A DNA stretch of 64,000 nucleotides from Paracoccaceae bacterium (GTDB lineage: Bacteria; Pseudomonadota; Alphaproteobacteria; Rhodobacterales; Rhodobacteraceae): positions 1,810 through 65,809 of the forward strand of contig WOUW01000001.1 of the NCBI GenBank assembly GCA_009773055.1, in the 5' to 3' direction. The position numbers and the translations under genes are program-made. Below, piece after piece: positions 1-9,268 of this stretch. Within the stretch, counting starts at the first letter, position 1. Each line of letters opens with the position of its first letter. The notes beneath the pieces are model-generated. The model searched no databases and had not been told where the DNA came from. It saw nothing but the letters and a program-made list of their open reading frames with translations.

Positions 1-687
1 AAGCCCGATAGCCGATTTCACCGTGCCGGAGACCAGCCCCCCGGCCTCGGTGATCCCCAGATGGATCGGCGCATCCGTCGCATCTGCCAGCTGCTGATAG
101 GCCGCTGCCGCCAGGAAGACGTCCGAGGCCTTCACCGAAATCTTGAACTCGTGGAAATCGTTGTCCTGCAGCAGCCGGATGTGATCCAGACCCGATTCCA
201 CCATCGCTTCGGGGCACGGCTCGCCGTATTTCTCCAGCAGGTGCTTTTCCAGCGATCCCGCGTTCACCCCGATCCGGATGCTGCACCCGTGGTCCTTGGC
301 TGCCCGCACCACTTCGGCCACGCGGCTGGCGTCGCCGATGTTGCCGGGGTTGATCCGCAAGCAGGCTGCCCCCGCCTCGGCCGCCTCGATCGCGCGTTTG
401 TAGTGGAAGTGGATGTCTGCAACGATCGGCACCGGGCTTTCCGCCACGATCTCCTTCAGCGCCCGGGTGGAAGCCTGATCCGGCGTCGAGATGCGCACGA
501 TGTCGGCCCCGGCGACCGCGCAGCGCTGGACCTGTTCGATGGTCGCCGCCACGTCCGAAGTGATGGTGTTGGTCATCGTCTGGACACTGATCGGCGCGTC
601 GCCTCCGACCAGAACCTTGCCAACACGGATCTGCCGCGACTTGCGCCGGTCGATGTTGCGCCAGGGGCGGACAGGGTTGTGGGTCAT
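1..687 (-). CDS. ispG: 4-hydroxy-3-methylbut-2-enyl diphosphate synthase (flavodoxin), C-terminus outside window
   Basis: IspG makes HMBPP from methylerythritol cyclodiphosphate in the MEP isoprenoid pathway, in the cytosol. The 229 codons visible are the N-terminal TIM-barrel part: the protein begins [20 protein letters not shown] and contains the family stretches [26 protein letters not shown] and LRINPGNIG. The cysteines that bind the [4Fe-4S] cluster lie in the C-terminal third and are outside the window. The start is the ATG preceding THNPVRPW. The gene lies 69 bp downstream of rodZ on the same strand, an order also found in Escherichia coli. Confidence 0.95.
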   Translation of the reverse strand, partial: MTHNPVRPWRNIDRRKSRQIRVGKVLVGGDAPISVQTMTNTITSDVAATIEQVQRCAVAGADIVRISTPDQASTRALKEIVAESPVPIVADIHFHYKRAIEAAEAGAACLRINPGNIGDASRVAEVVRAAKDHGCSIRIGVNAGSLEKHLLEKYGEPCPEAMVESGLDHIRLLQDNDFHEFKISVKASDVFLAAAAYQQLADATDAPIHLGITEAGGLVSGTVKSAIGL

Positions 688-756
688 CGCGCGGGCTCCG
701 GTATCTTGCCGCCGCAGCATAGGTCGGACGGCAAGCCCCGGCAATGGGTGGAGCGG

Positions 757-1986
757 TTACTCCGACGCCGCAGGCACGGGCGCAGGCACCACGTCCGAGG
801 CATCCGCCGTGGCAAACCGCGCAAGGTCCTCGTCCTGCGTCGGGTCGGCCTGAGCAAAGCTTTGCGTCAGCGCCTCGGGTGACAGCGGGATATCCTTGGC
901 CACCTGCGCGCCAGGCGCAACCGGGCCATACGTCACCCCGTCGACGACAAAGTAGATCGAGCCCGAGTTGCCGGTCCGGAACACCGCCGCCGTTTCAAGC
1001 GCAGGCACGGTATAGCGTTCACCTGCGTCCAGGATCTTCTCAAAGAGGACGGTGCCGTCCGCCGCATTCACCCGCACCCAGGACGGGCGGACCGCCAGCA
1101 CTTCGACGCCTTCCTTGGCATCCGCAATGACCTGCACATCGCTCTCGAGCGCGGCATCGACCGCCGCATCCACCACAGCGGCTTCGGCCACATTGGCCAG
1201 AACCCCGGCCTCGCGCGGGTTGATCGCTGCAATCGGACCATCACGAGAGGTCAGCACCGGCACATCGAGCGCCTGCGGGCGATACAGACGATCAAGCACG
1301 TCGTTCGACGCGGTTCCCTCGGCGATAGCCACCGTTTCGGCGGCAGGCTCTGCCGCGCGGGTTGCCACGACTTGCGGGGCGGTCGTGCCCGCATTCGACA
1401 AAGGGTCGATCTGGGCCACCACGGTCGGCGCCTCGTCGACCGGGGCAAGCTGCACGCGCTGGACTTCCTGCAGGACGGACCAGCCACCATAGCCAATCGC
1501 CCCGATCAGCGCGATCAGGACGGCAATAGACCCGACAGCACCGGGTTCGATCTGCGCAAAAAGCGCTTCGCCACGCGGGATGAAGCTGGCGTTCGGGTCA
1601 CCCAGCGGGTCCGAGAATTCTGCACGCGCCCGCGCCTTGACCATCTGCTGCGGCGAAGCGGCGGCCGACAGACCGTGCGACACCGTGTATCCCGCCTCGG
1701 CACAAAAGCGTTCAAAGGCCCATTCCGGGTCCATCGCCAGATAGCGGGCGTAGGACCGGACATAGCCTGCGACGAAACCCGGCGTCTCGAAGGCCGACAG
1801 GTCGGCGTTTTCGATGGCGGCGATGTAGGTGGCCTTGATCTTGAGCTCGCGCTGGACGTCGAGCAGCGACTTCCCAAGCGTGGCACGCTCGCCGCGCATG
1901 AGATCGCCAAGACGCAACTCGAAGTCATCAAAGCCCTTTGGCTTGTCCTCTTCGGTCGTCGAAGGTTTTGACCTCCAACCGATCAT
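757..1986 (-). CDS. rodZ: RodZ-like helix-turn-helix membrane protein
   Basis: Cytoskeleton-type protein RodZ, which links MreB to the cell-wall elongation machinery in other bacteria. An N-terminal Xre/HTH_25 domain spans about residues 24-95 (LGDLMRGERATLGKSLLDVQ, then VAGYVRSYARYLA). One membrane helix lies at about 152-170 (SIAVLIALIGAIGYGGW). A long linker follows, then a C-terminal DUF4115-like domain (WVRVNAADGTVLFEKILDAG). The length of 409 residues is normal for alphaproteobacterial members. It is followed by ispG on the same strand, a conserved pairing. The role in cell shape is inferred from the family. Confidence 0.88.
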   Translation of the reverse strand: MIGWRSKPSTTEEDKPKGFDDFELRLGDLMRGERATLGKSLLDVQRELKIKATYIAAIENADLSAFETPGFVAGYVRSYARYLAMDPEWAFERFCAEAGYTVSHGLSAAASPQQMVKARARAEFSDPLGDPNASFIPRGEALFAQIEPGAVGSIAVLIALIGAIGYGGWSVLQEVQRVQLAPVDEAPTVVAQIDPLSNAGTTAPQVVATRAAEPAAETVAIAEGTASNDVLDRLYRPQALDVPVLTSRDGPIAAINPREAGVLANVAEAAVVDAAVDAALESDVQVIADAKEGVEVLAVRPSWVRVNAADGTVLFEKILDAGERYTVPALETAAVFRTGNSGSIYFVVDGVTYGPVAPGAQVAKDIPLSPEALTQSFAQADPTQDEDLARFATADASDVVPAPVPAASE

Positions 1987-2104
1987 CTGCGCCCTGTCCC
2001 CTTAGTGCACCACTCTACGCGGCCGCCTTCCCCAGCGACTCGCTGCCTCGTTCTATTGGCGAAACCCTAGCACAGGGCAAGGGCTTTTCCACAGGGCAAA
2101 GGCC

Positions 2105-3337
2105 TTACGCGACCGCTTCGGCGCGATTCAGCGCACAATGCGCCCAAAGTGCATCCATGGCGCGCACAAGCCTGTCGATCTCTTTCGGCCCATGCACCGG
2201 CGACGGCGTAAAGCGCAGCCGCTCGGTCCCGCGCGGCACGGTGGGAAAATTGATCGGCTGGGCGTAGATTCCGTGGTCTTCCAACAGCATGTCAGACAGC
2301 ATCTTGCAGTGGACCGGATTGCCGACATGCACGGGGACGATGTGTGACCCGTGGTCGATGATCGGCAGGCCCATCGCTTTCAGCCGCGTCTTCAGGATCG
2401 TCGCCTGGGTCTGGTGCCGCGTGCGCAGCGCCTGACCTTCCACCCCCTTCAGGAACCAGACCGAGGCCGCCGCCCCCGCCGCTACAGCCGGAGGCAGCGA
2501 GGTCGTGAAGATGAATCCCGGCGCATAGGACCGCACAGCGTCCACCATCCGGGCCGAGGCCGCGATATAGCCGCCGAACACACCGTAAGCCTTGGCAAGC
2601 GTGCCGTTGATGATGTCGATGCGCCCCATCTGCCCGTCGCGTTCCGCCACGCCTGCACCGCGCGGGCCATACATGCCAACCGCGTGAACCTCGTCGATAT
2701 AGGTCAGCGCGCCGAATTCCTCGGCCAGATCGCAGAAGTCCTTGATCGGCCCAAAATCGCCATCCATCGAATAGATCGATTCAAAGGCGATCAGCTTCGG
2801 AGCCGCAGGGTCATCTTTCAACAGAAGCTCGCGCAGATGGGCCACGTCGTTGTGCCGGAAGATCCGCTTCTCGCCGCCGCCGCGCCGCACGCCTTCAATC
2901 ATCGACGCATGGTTCAAAGCGTCGGAATAGATGATCAGCCCCGGAAAGATCACCCGCAGCGTCGACAGCGTCGCGTCATTGGCGATGTAGGCCGAAGTGA
3001 AGACCAGTGCCGCCTCTTTCTGATGCAGGTCGGCCAGCTCTGCCTCCAGCCGCTTGTGCCAGACCGTAGTGCCGCTGATGTTCCGCGTCCCGCCCGAGCC
3101 CGCGCCCGTGGCGTCCAGCGCTTCGTGCATCGCGGCCAGAACCTGGGGGTGCTGGCCCATCCCGAGGTAATCGTTGCCGCACCAGACGGTGATGTCCTTC
3201 GTCGACCCATCCGGCTTGGTCCAGACCGCGTGCGGGAACTGGCCCTGCGCCCGCGCGATGTCGATGAAGGTTCGATACCGCCCCTCGTCGTGCAGGCGCT
3301 GCAGGCTGGCATCTATCGCGTCGGTGTATCTGGTCAT
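2105..3337 (-). CDS. hemA: 5-aminolevulinate synthase (C4 pathway)
   Basis: Condenses glycine and succinyl-CoA to 5-aminolevulinate, the first step of tetrapyrrole synthesis in alphaproteobacteria; PLP enzyme of the alpha-oxoamine synthase family. At 410 residues it is full length. Visible motifs are [28 protein letters not shown] and the PLP lysine at about residue 249 in [15 protein letters not shown]. The ATG giving [10 protein letters not shown] is chosen over an upstream in-frame start because AAGGAA lies just ahead of it and the N-terminus matches the family. An FNR-type palindrome lies upstream, which suggests oxygen-dependent control as known for Rhodobacter hemA. Confidence 0.96.
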   Translation of the reverse strand: MTRYTDAIDASLQRLHDEGRYRTFIDIARAQGQFPHAVWTKPDGSTKDITVWCGNDYLGMGQHPQVLAAMHEALDATGAGSGGTRNISGTTVWHKRLEAELADLHQKEAALVFTSAYIANDATLSTLRVIFPGLIIYSDALNHASMIEGVRRGGGEKRIFRHNDVAHLRELLLKDDPAAPKLIAFESIYSMDGDFGPIKDFCDLAEEFGALTYIDEVHAVGMYGPRGAGVAERDGQMGRIDIINGTLAKAYGVFGGYIAASARMVDAVRSYAPGFIFTTSLPPAVAAGAAASVWFLKGVEGQALRTRHQTQATILKTRLKAMGLPIIDHGSHIVPVHVGNPVHCKMLSDMLLEDHGIYAQPINFPTVPRGTERLRFTPSPVHGPKEIDRLVRAMDALWAHCALNRAEAVA

Positions 3338-3388
3338 CGCTCTCGGTTCCTTTTGCGACGGTTCTGCATGACCCGTCACAGGGGTGCC

Positions 3389-3402
3389 TTGATTTCGGTC
3401 AA
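3389..3402 (-). promoter_or_regulatory. FNR/FnrL-type box upstream of hemA
   Basis: The plus strand reads TTGAT-TTCG-GTCAA, differing by one base from the FNR consensus TTGAT-N4-ATCAA. The centre lies about 58 bases before the hemA ATG, so a transcript start some 15-20 bases ahead of the ATG would put it near -41.5. FnrL control of hemA is known in Rhodobacter; use here is inferred. Confidence 0.6.
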
Positions 3403-3533
3403 CTCGCGGGAAATGCCAACTGGGCGATTTGTCACTCCACAGCCCCGCGCGGTTCCCTTAGCGCAGCCCGCCGGCTCTGGACAGTCCCAACCCGCCTGCT
3501 AGGCTGATCCCCGATCAAATTCCGGAGAGTGCC

Positions 3534-4864
3534 ATGACCCTCGACGCCGTTCTTTCCCGCATCGACGAGACCCTGCCGCAGGCGCTCGACCGTCTCATGG
3601 ACCTTCTCCGCATCCCCTCGATCTCGACCGATCCCGCCTACAAGGCCGACTGCGCCCGCGCCGCCGATGCGCTGGTTGCTGACCTGGCCTCGCTTGGCTT
3701 CAGCGCCCGCGCGGCCCAGACCCCCGGTCACCCGATGGTGGTGGCCCATGGCGGCGAGGGTCGCCGTCACATCCTCTTCTACGGCCACTACGACGTGCAA
3801 CCCGTTGACCCGTTGGAGCTTTGGGACCGCCCACCTTTCGACCCCGAAGTGCAGGACACACCCAAGGGAAAGGTTATCCGTGCCCGCGGCTCATCCGACG
3901 ACAAGGGCCAGCTGATGACCTTCATCGAGGCCTGCCGCGCCTGGAAAGCGGTCCACGGCACGCTCCCCGGCAAGCTCACCATCTTCCTCGAAGGCGAAGA
4001 GGAATCGAGTTCCCCCTCCCTTATCCCCTTTCTGAAGGCGCACAAGGACGAGCTCTCTTGTGACCTCGCGCTCATCTGCGATACCGGCCTCTTCGAGGGC
4101 GCTGTCCCGGCCATCACCACCATGCTCCGCGGCATGGCCAAGGCCGAATTTACGATCCGCGCCGCCTCGCGCGACCTTCATTCCGGCATGTATGGCGGCC
4201 TCGCGCAAAACCCCCTGCACCTCATGTCCCGCCTTCTTGCAAATCTCCACGACGAACAGGGCCGCGTGCAGGTCCCCGGCTTCTACGACGACGTCGATGA
4301 ACTGCCCGACACCCTCCGCCAGCAGTGGCAGAACCTGTCTTTCGACCATGCGCGCTACCTCGGCGACGTTGGCCTCTCGGTCCCGGCGGGCCGACTGCCG
4401 AAGTGAACGGGATGTGGGGTGGCTACAACGGCGCCGGGTTCAAGACGGTCCTTCCGGGCGAGGCCCACGCCAAGGTCTCCTTCCGCCTTGTCTCGCGGCA
4501 GGACCCCGAAAAGATCATAGCCTCCTTCATGCAATGGGCCGAGGCGCAGATGCCCGCCGATTGCGAGATCGTCTGGCACACCTGCGAAGGCTCGCCGGCT
4601 TCGGTGATGGAGATCTCCGACCCCGCGTTCGAGGCCGCCCGCAAGGCCCTAAGCGAAGAATGGGGCCGCCCCGCCGCCTTCGTGGGGGCCGGCGGCTCGA
4701 TCCCTGTGGCGGGCTACTTCAAGTCGATCCTCGGGATGGACGCGATGCTGATCGGCTTCGGCCGTGACGATGACCAGATCCACTCGCCCAACGAGAAATA
4801 CAATCTGGAAAGCTTCCACAAGGGCATCCGCTCCTGGGCCCGCATCCTGGCCCGCCTCGCGTGA
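3534..4864 (+). pseudogene. M20-family metallopeptidase (dipeptidase/deacylase), frameshifted by an apparent internal deletion
   Basis: A zinc-dependent M20/M25/M40 peptidase read in two frames. The first part (to 4406) carries the metal-binding motifs YGHYDVQP (His85), GSSDDKGQ (Asp122/123), EGEEESSS (Glu155/156) and ICDTG (Asp183). Frame is lost at about 4385, just after GLSVPAG. The second frame resumes with PTAEVNGMWGGYNGAGFK and runs to QIHSPNEKYN, the C-terminal part of the same fold. Relatives have roughly a dozen residues between the two blocks, so about 40 bases seem to be missing. The start ATG follows GGAGAG. The GNAT gene downstream overlaps its stop by one base. A sequencing or assembly error is the main alternative to a true pseudogene. 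Confidence 0.8.
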
Positions 4865-5304
4865 TGGTCGAGATTCGCGATGCAAGGCCTTCGGATGAAA
4901 CGGATTTCCTTGTGCTTTGGGCCAGCTATCTGGCCTTTTACCGCGTTGCACTTGCACCGTCAGTCACGGCAGCAACCTGGGCGCGGCTGATGGACCCGGT
5001 CTCGGCGGTGAAGGCCCGCGTTGCTGTCTTGGACGGCCAGGTCCGGGGCTTTGCGATCCACCTGCACCACCCCTCCACCTGGGTCGCGACCGAGGACTGC
5101 TATCTCGAAGACCTCTTCATCGCCGACGCTGCCCGAGGCCGGGGACTTGGCCGCGCGCTGATCGACGATCTTGTCACACTGGCCCGCGCGAAGGGCTGGG
5201 CGCGGCTTTACTGGCACACCGACGAGACCAACGCCCGCGCCCGCGCACTTTATGACCAGTATGTCCTCGGTGATGGGCATATCCGGTATCGGATGGTGCT
5301 GTAG
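4864..5304 (+). CDS. GNAT family N-acetyltransferase
   Basis: A single-domain acetyl-CoA-dependent acetyltransferase of 146 residues; the substrate cannot be told from sequence. The acetyl-CoA binding motif A is clear at YLEDLFIADAARGRGLGRAL (the R-G-x-G-R turn), followed by the typical motif B region WHTDETNARARALYDQY. The ATG start shares its A with the TGA stop of the M20 gene upstream (TGATG), so the pair is translationally coupled. A GTG one codon earlier is possible. Co-transcription with a peptidase suggests action on small amines or peptides, but that is inference. Confidence 0.85.
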   Translation: MVEIRDARPSDETDFLVLWASYLAFYRVALAPSVTAATWARLMDPVSAVKARVAVLDGQVRGFAIHLHHPSTWVATEDCYLEDLFIADAARGRGLGRALIDDLVTLARAKGWARLYWHTDETNARARALYDQYVLGDGHIRYRMVL

Positions 5305-5395
5305 CGGACCCGTCGGATCAGACCCAAAAGACCTCGTAGACTTTTGCAAGCTCCTTCAAAGGAGTTTGTGTCAGGCTTCGGATGTCTGGAAGAGC

Positions 5396-5472
5396 TGGCG
5401 CGGTGGACGGGGCTCGAACCCGCGACCCCCGGCGTGACAGGCCGGTACTCTAACCAACTGAGCTACCACCGC
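5396..5472 (-). tRNA. tRNA-Asp (GTC), copy 1
   Basis: Read on the minus strand: acceptor stem GCGGTGG/CCACCGC, D arm AGCTCAGTTGG, anticodon loop CTGTCAC with anticodon GTC, T arm GGGTTCGAGCCCC, and an encoded 3' CCA. The 77 nucleotides are identical in the second copy about 360 bp away. Confidence 0.97.
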
Positions 5473-5484
5473 GCGCTGTGGGGC

Positions 5485-5513
5485 GAGATAGTGGGTCACG
5501 CGGGGGGCGTCAA
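5485..5513 (-). promoter_or_regulatory. Sigma-70-type promoter of tRNA-Asp copy 1
   Basis: Minus strand: -35 TTGACG, 17-bp spacer, -10 TATCTC, ending about 12 bases before the mature tRNA 5' end. The second tRNA-Asp copy has the same -35 and spacing. Confidence 0.65.
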
Positions 5514-5756
5514 GCGGGAAACGACACAGATTTTCGGGCCTCGGCGATGGACCGGAAGGAATGGTACATCACAAGCCTCCCTCCTGCGTGAAAGAGACGG
5601 ATTGGCTGGTGGGCTGAGCCCAAAGCAACTCGAGCCGCCCGTCGCAACCCGTTAACGATTGATGAATACCCGCAGCCAACCCCTTGAAATCAAACGATCC
5701 AAAAAGCGCACCACGCGTGGCGCTCTTGAAACGAGCGATCAGAAAAAGGAGGAAGC

Positions 5757-5833
5757 TGGCGCGGTGGACGGGGCTCGAACCCGCGACCCCCGGCGTGACA
5801 GGCCGGTACTCTAACCAACTGAGCTACCACCGC
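5757..5833 (-). tRNA. tRNA-Asp (GTC), copy 2
   Basis: Same 77-nucleotide sequence as copy 1: anticodon GTC in CTGTCAC, intact T arm and encoded CCA. The 284 bp between this copy's 3' end and the other copy hold only the promoter of copy 1; I see no gene there. Confidence 0.97.
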
Positions 5834-5844
5834 GCGTTGGGGGT

Positions 5845-5873
5845 CGATTAGACGGTTCCCCGGGGGGCGTCAA
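5845..5873 (-). promoter_or_regulatory. Sigma-70-type promoter of tRNA-Asp copy 2
   Basis: Minus strand: -35 TTGACG, the same CCCCCC start to a 17-bp spacer, -10 TAATCG, about 12 bases before the tRNA. Confidence 0.6.
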
Positions 5874-5889
5874 TGGGGAGGCGCGCGAT

Positions 5890-6825
5890 TTACCTCTCCG
5901 GGGCCGGGATGAACTCGCCAGCGTCGCCCGGCGGGAGGTGGAACCGACCGTGCATCCAGTCGCCCGCCCGCCAGGCCTCGCGCGCGGCGTCGATCCGTTC
6001 CCGGCTGGAGGCGACGAAGTTCCACCAGATGAAGCGCGGGCCGTCCATCGTCGCCCCCCCCAGCAGCATCACCCGCGCGCCCTGCGCCCCAGCCTTGACC
6101 GAGACCCGGTCGCCCGGCCGGAAGACCAGCATCCGGCCTGCCTCGAAGGACTCGCCAGCGCAGGTGATGTCGCCTTCCAGGATGTAGACGCCGCGGTCCT
6201 CGTGATCGTCCGGCAGCGGGATCGCGGCCCCCGGGGCGAGGCGGGCGTCGGCGTAAAAGACCTCGGAGGGCATCTCCATCCCGACTTTCGCGCCCCACGC
6301 CGACCCCAGGATGAGCCGCACCTCCTTGCCTTCGCCCTCCAGTTCGGGGAGCGCATCGCGTCCCAGGTGGACGAAGCCGGCCGGGTCGTCTTCGCGGTCC
6401 TTGGGAAGTGCTAGCCAGGTCTGCAGGCCGAACATCGACAGGGGGGCCTGCCGCGCCGCGCCGTCGGTCCGCTCGGAATGGGTAATCCCCTGCCCCGCCA
6501 GCATCCAGTTGACCGCGCCGGGTTCGATCCAGGCGTCGGTCCCGAGACTGTCACGGTGATGGAGGCGGCCCTTCAGGAGGTAGGTGACCGTCCCGAGCCC
6601 GATATGAGGGTGTGGTCGCACGTCGATCCCCTGGCCGGTCAGGAACTCGGCCGGTCCCATCTGGTCGAAGAAAATGAAAGGACCCACCATCTGCCGCTGG
6701 GCTGAGGGCAGGGCACGGCGGACCTCGAACCCGCCGAGGTCGCGGGCGCGGGGGACGATGACGGTCTCGATCGCGTCGACGGCGTCGCCGATCGGGATCT
6801 GCGGGTCGAGAAGCGGGTTCCACAT
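5890..6825 (-). CDS. Pirin family protein
   Basis: A bicupin metal-binding protein of 311 residues. Bacterial pirins have been linked to quercetinase activity or redox sensing; the function here is unknown. The N-terminal cupin shows the metal ligands His72 and His74 (RPHPHIGLGTVTYL) and His116 and Glu118 (GQGITHSERT). The C-terminal cupin follows (YILEGDITCAGESFEAGRM) and ends with the usual IWWNFV segment. It starts with MWNPLLDPQIPIG after a GGAGATCCCCC stretch. It stands alone, divergent from the CocE hydrolase gene. Confidence 0.9.
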   Translation of the reverse strand: MWNPLLDPQIPIGDAVDAIETVIVPRARDLGGFEVRRALPSAQRQMVGPFIFFDQMGPAEFLTGQGIDVRPHPHIGLGTVTYLLKGRLHHRDSLGTDAWIEPGAVNWMLAGQGITHSERTDGAARQAPLSMFGLQTWLALPKDREDDPAGFVHLGRDALPELEGEGKEVRLILGSAWGAKVGMEMPSEVFYADARLAPGAAIPLPDDHEDRGVYILEGDITCAGESFEAGRMLVFRPGDRVSVKAGAQGARVMLLGGATMDGPRFIWWNFVASSRERIDAAREAWRAGDWMHGRFHLPPGDAGEFIPAPER

Positions 6826-7125
6826 GGGGGATCTCCTTTGAACCGAAGGTAGGCCCCTGCCCGGGGAATTTCATCCCGAACTGAGCGCGCGGGGGGTGTG
6901 CGGGGGTGAACAGGCGAGGCTGCCCACGCGCGGGCAGGATTCTGCTGTAAATGGAATCAATGGGTTGGCTGTGGGCATTCAGATTGCCTTAACCTTTGAC
7001 TACACAGGGCAAGCCACGCGGCAGAAGGCTTGTCGGTGCGAAAAACCCATCCTGTCCGCGTAACGGAGTGCTTGAATTGCACGATCGAATAATATCGGAT
7101 GGGGTCAGAGAATCGGAGGGCATCC
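6826..7125. other. Divergent intergenic region between pirin and hydrolase genes
   Basis: No gene seen in these 300 bp. They must hold the promoters of both flanking genes. A perfect inverted repeat, CTGCCC-N6-GGGCAG, lies at 6920-6937 and may be an operator or a small hairpin; no T-run follows it. The SD of the hydrolase, GGAGGG, ends the region. Confidence 0.5.
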
Positions 7126-9171
7126 GTGACGATCCGCTCAAGCTTTCCCGAGGCGATTACCGAAATCGAGGATCTGGGCATTCCGATGCCCGACGGCACG
7201 CGGCTTTCCGCGCGGGCTTGGTTGCCGAAGGACGCGACCTTGCGTCCTGTCCCGGCGGTCCTCGAATACATCCCCTACCGCAAACGCGACGGCACCCTGC
7301 CGCGCGACGAGATGATGCATCCCTACTTTGCCGGGCACGGCTATGCCGCAGTTCGCGTCGACATGCGCGGGAATGGCGACAGCGGCGGTCTGATGGATGA
7401 CGAATACAGCCAGCAAGAAATGGACGACGCGCTTGCGGTGATCGACTGGCTGTCGCGCCAGCCCTGGTGCAGCGGCGCGGTGGGTATGATGGGCAAGTCC
7501 TGGGGCGGGTTCAACTGCCTGCAGGCTGCCTACAACCAACCACAAGATGGCTCGGGGGCGCTGAAGGCCGTCGTGTCAGTCTGTTCCACCACCGACCGCT
7601 TTGCCGATGACATCCACTTCAAGGGCGGCTGTCTTCTGGGCGAGAATTTCGGCTGGGGTGCGGTGATGCTGGCCTATTCATCGCGCCCTGCCGACCCGAT
7701 CCTGCGCAACGACTGGCGGGATGACTGGCTGCGGCGGCTGGAGGCAGAGCCCTGGCTTGCCCCGCGGTGGGCCGCGCATCAGGCGCGCGACGACTATTGG
7801 AAACACGGCTCGGTCGGCGAGGACTGGGGCCGCAACCAGGTGCCCGCGATGATCTGGGGCGGCTGGGCCGACAACTACATGAACACCGTCGCGGCACTGG
7901 TCGAACATGCGCCCGCGCCGGTTAAAGGGGTCGTGGGACCCTGGGTCCACCAATACCCCCACACCGCCGTGCCGGGGCCGCAGGTCGGGTTCCTGCAATG
8001 CGCCCTGCGCTGGTGGGACCGCTGGCTGAAGGGCATCCGGAACGGGGCCGAGGCGGACCCGGCCTATCGCGCCTATATCCTGCATTCCGAGCCACCGGTT
8101 GCGAGCCCGGTTCACCGGGCCGGGCATTGGGTGGAAGAGGCCGTGTGGCCTTCGCCGCGTGTGACGCCGACGGTTCTGCGACTTGCGGAAGCTGGGGAGC
8201 CTTCTGCTCCCCAGACCCCCCGAGGATATTTGGGAACAGAAGAAAGCACGGGGTTCAGGCTTGGCTGTTCGACGCCGCAGACTTTGGGGCTTGAGGCGGG
8301 GGAGTTCTTTCCCATGGGCCTGAATGCCGAAATGCCAGGGAATCAGGCGGCGGATGATGCTCTGTCACTGTGCTTTGACGGCAAGGAACTGGCGGAGGAT
8401 CTGCAGCTGCTGGGGGCGGCGGAATTGCGGTTGCGGGTCGCCTCGGACAAGCCGCTGGCCTTTGTCGTTGCGCGGCTGTGTGATGTCGCCCCGGATGGAT
8501 CTTCGGTCCGGATTGCGCACGGCATGCTGAACCTCTGCCACCGCGACAGCCGGGAGCACCCAGTGCCTATGGTTCCGGGCAAGGAGGTTGAGGTCGGCTT
8601 TGCCTTGGACCAGATGGGCTATCGGCTGGCAGCGGGGCATCGGTTGCGTCTGGCGCTGTCGACGACCTACTGGCCCTTTGTCTGGCCCTCGCCCGAGGCT
8701 GCGACCTTGACGGTGACGGGGGGCAGCCTGTCCCTGCCCGTCCAGCAGGGCGCGGACCGGCCGGAATGGGTGCCGCCCGCCGCTGAACATGCGGCGCCCT
8801 GGGCGCACCGGGTGATCCGCGAAGGCCGGGCGCGCCGAACGGTGGAACGCGATCTGCTCTCGGGCGTGCAAGCCTTGGTGGTCGAAGATGACAGCGGCGC
8901 GCGTGAGAATCTGACCCATGGCCTGATCACCGGCGAAAGCCTGACCGAGCGGTGGGAAATCCATCCCGACGATCCGTTGTCAGCCCGCGCAACCCACATC
9001 TGGGAGCAGCGCCTGTCGCGGGGAAGCTGGGCCGTGCGCACCGAAGCCCGCGCGGAGATGACCGCTTCGGCCACGCATCTGCGGATGCAGGCCAGGCTGA
9101 CCGCCTGGGAAGGCGACGCCGTCGTCTTCCAGCGCGATTGGGACGATGAGGTCGAACGCCGGTACATCTGA
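7126..9171 (+). CDS. CocE/NonD family alpha/beta hydrolase
   Basis: Serine hydrolase of the CocE/X-Pro dipeptidyl-peptidase (S15) superfamily, 681 residues, acting on acyl or peptide-like bonds. The catalytic N-terminal domain has VRVDMRGNGDSGG and the nucleophile elbow GMMGKSWGGFNC (Ser about 125); GPWVHQYPH probably holds the His loop. A C-terminal jelly-roll domain follows (ELRLRVASDKPLAFVVARLC, RLALSTTYWPFVWP). The GTG start is chosen because GGAGGG sits 5 bases ahead; an ATG nine codons earlier lacks an SD. A repeat element is embedded in the coding frame at about residues 357-374, between the two domains. It heads a same-strand run with the ABC importer, suggesting it processes the imported compound. 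Confidence 0.88.
   Translation: MTIRSSFPEAITEIEDLGIPMPDGTRLSARAWLPKDATLRPVPAVLEYIPYRKRDGTLPRDEMMHPYFAGHGYAAVRVDMRGNGDSGGLMDDEYSQQEMDDALAVIDWLSRQPWCSGAVGMMGKSWGGFNCLQAAYNQPQDGSGALKAVVSVCSTTDRFADDIHFKGGCLLGENFGWGAVMLAYSSRPADPILRNDWRDDWLRRLEAEPWLAPRWAAHQARDDYWKHGSVGEDWGRNQVPAMIWGGWADNYMNTVAALVEHAPAPVKGVVGPWVHQYPHTAVPGPQVGFLQCALRWWDRWLKGIRNGAEADPAYRAYILHSEPPVASPVHRAGHWVEEAVWPSPRVTPTVLRLAEAGEPSAPQTPRGYLGTEESTGFRLGCSTPQTLGLEAGEFFPMGLNAEMPGNQAADDALSLCFDGKELAEDLQLLGAAELRLRVASDKPLAFVVARLCDVAPDGSSVRIAHGMLNLCHRDSREHPVPMVPGKEVEVGFALDQMGYRLAAGHRLRLALSTTYWPFVWPSPEAATLTVTGGSLSLPVQQGADRPEWVPPAAEHAAPWAHRVIREGRARRTVERDLLSGVQALVVEDDSGARENLTHGLITGESLTERWEIHPDDPLSARATHIWEQRLSRGSWAVRTEARAEMTASATHLRMQARLTAWEGDAVVFQRDWDDEVERRYI
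8194..8247 (+). repeat. Rhodobacterales-type hairpin repeat embedded in the hydrolase gene
   Basis: GGGGAGC-CTTCT-GCTCCCC (perfect 7-bp stem) followed by AGACCCCCCGAGGATATTT and an A-rich tail. From memory, near-identical units are scattered between genes in many Rhodobacterales genomes. Here it is in frame and codes for about 18 residues (around GEPSAPQTPRGYLGTEES). Confidence 0.6.
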
Positions 9172-9268
9172 GCGAAATTAGTTGCCCGACGGGGCGTCAC
9201 GCGGTCTATTGATTCCACAGTCAACAAAAGAATCCCCACGATGATGGGGGACCAACAGGGAGACGACA

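Noticed and set aside
5396-5833. tRNA-Asp direct repeats as att sites of an excised island
   Set aside because: Both copies are full tRNAs with promoters, and the 284 bp between them contain no integration genes.
9206-9221. FNR-like box TTGATTCCACAGTCAA upstream of the binding-protein gene
   Set aside because: The centre is 6 bases instead of 4, so it does not fit FNR geometry.
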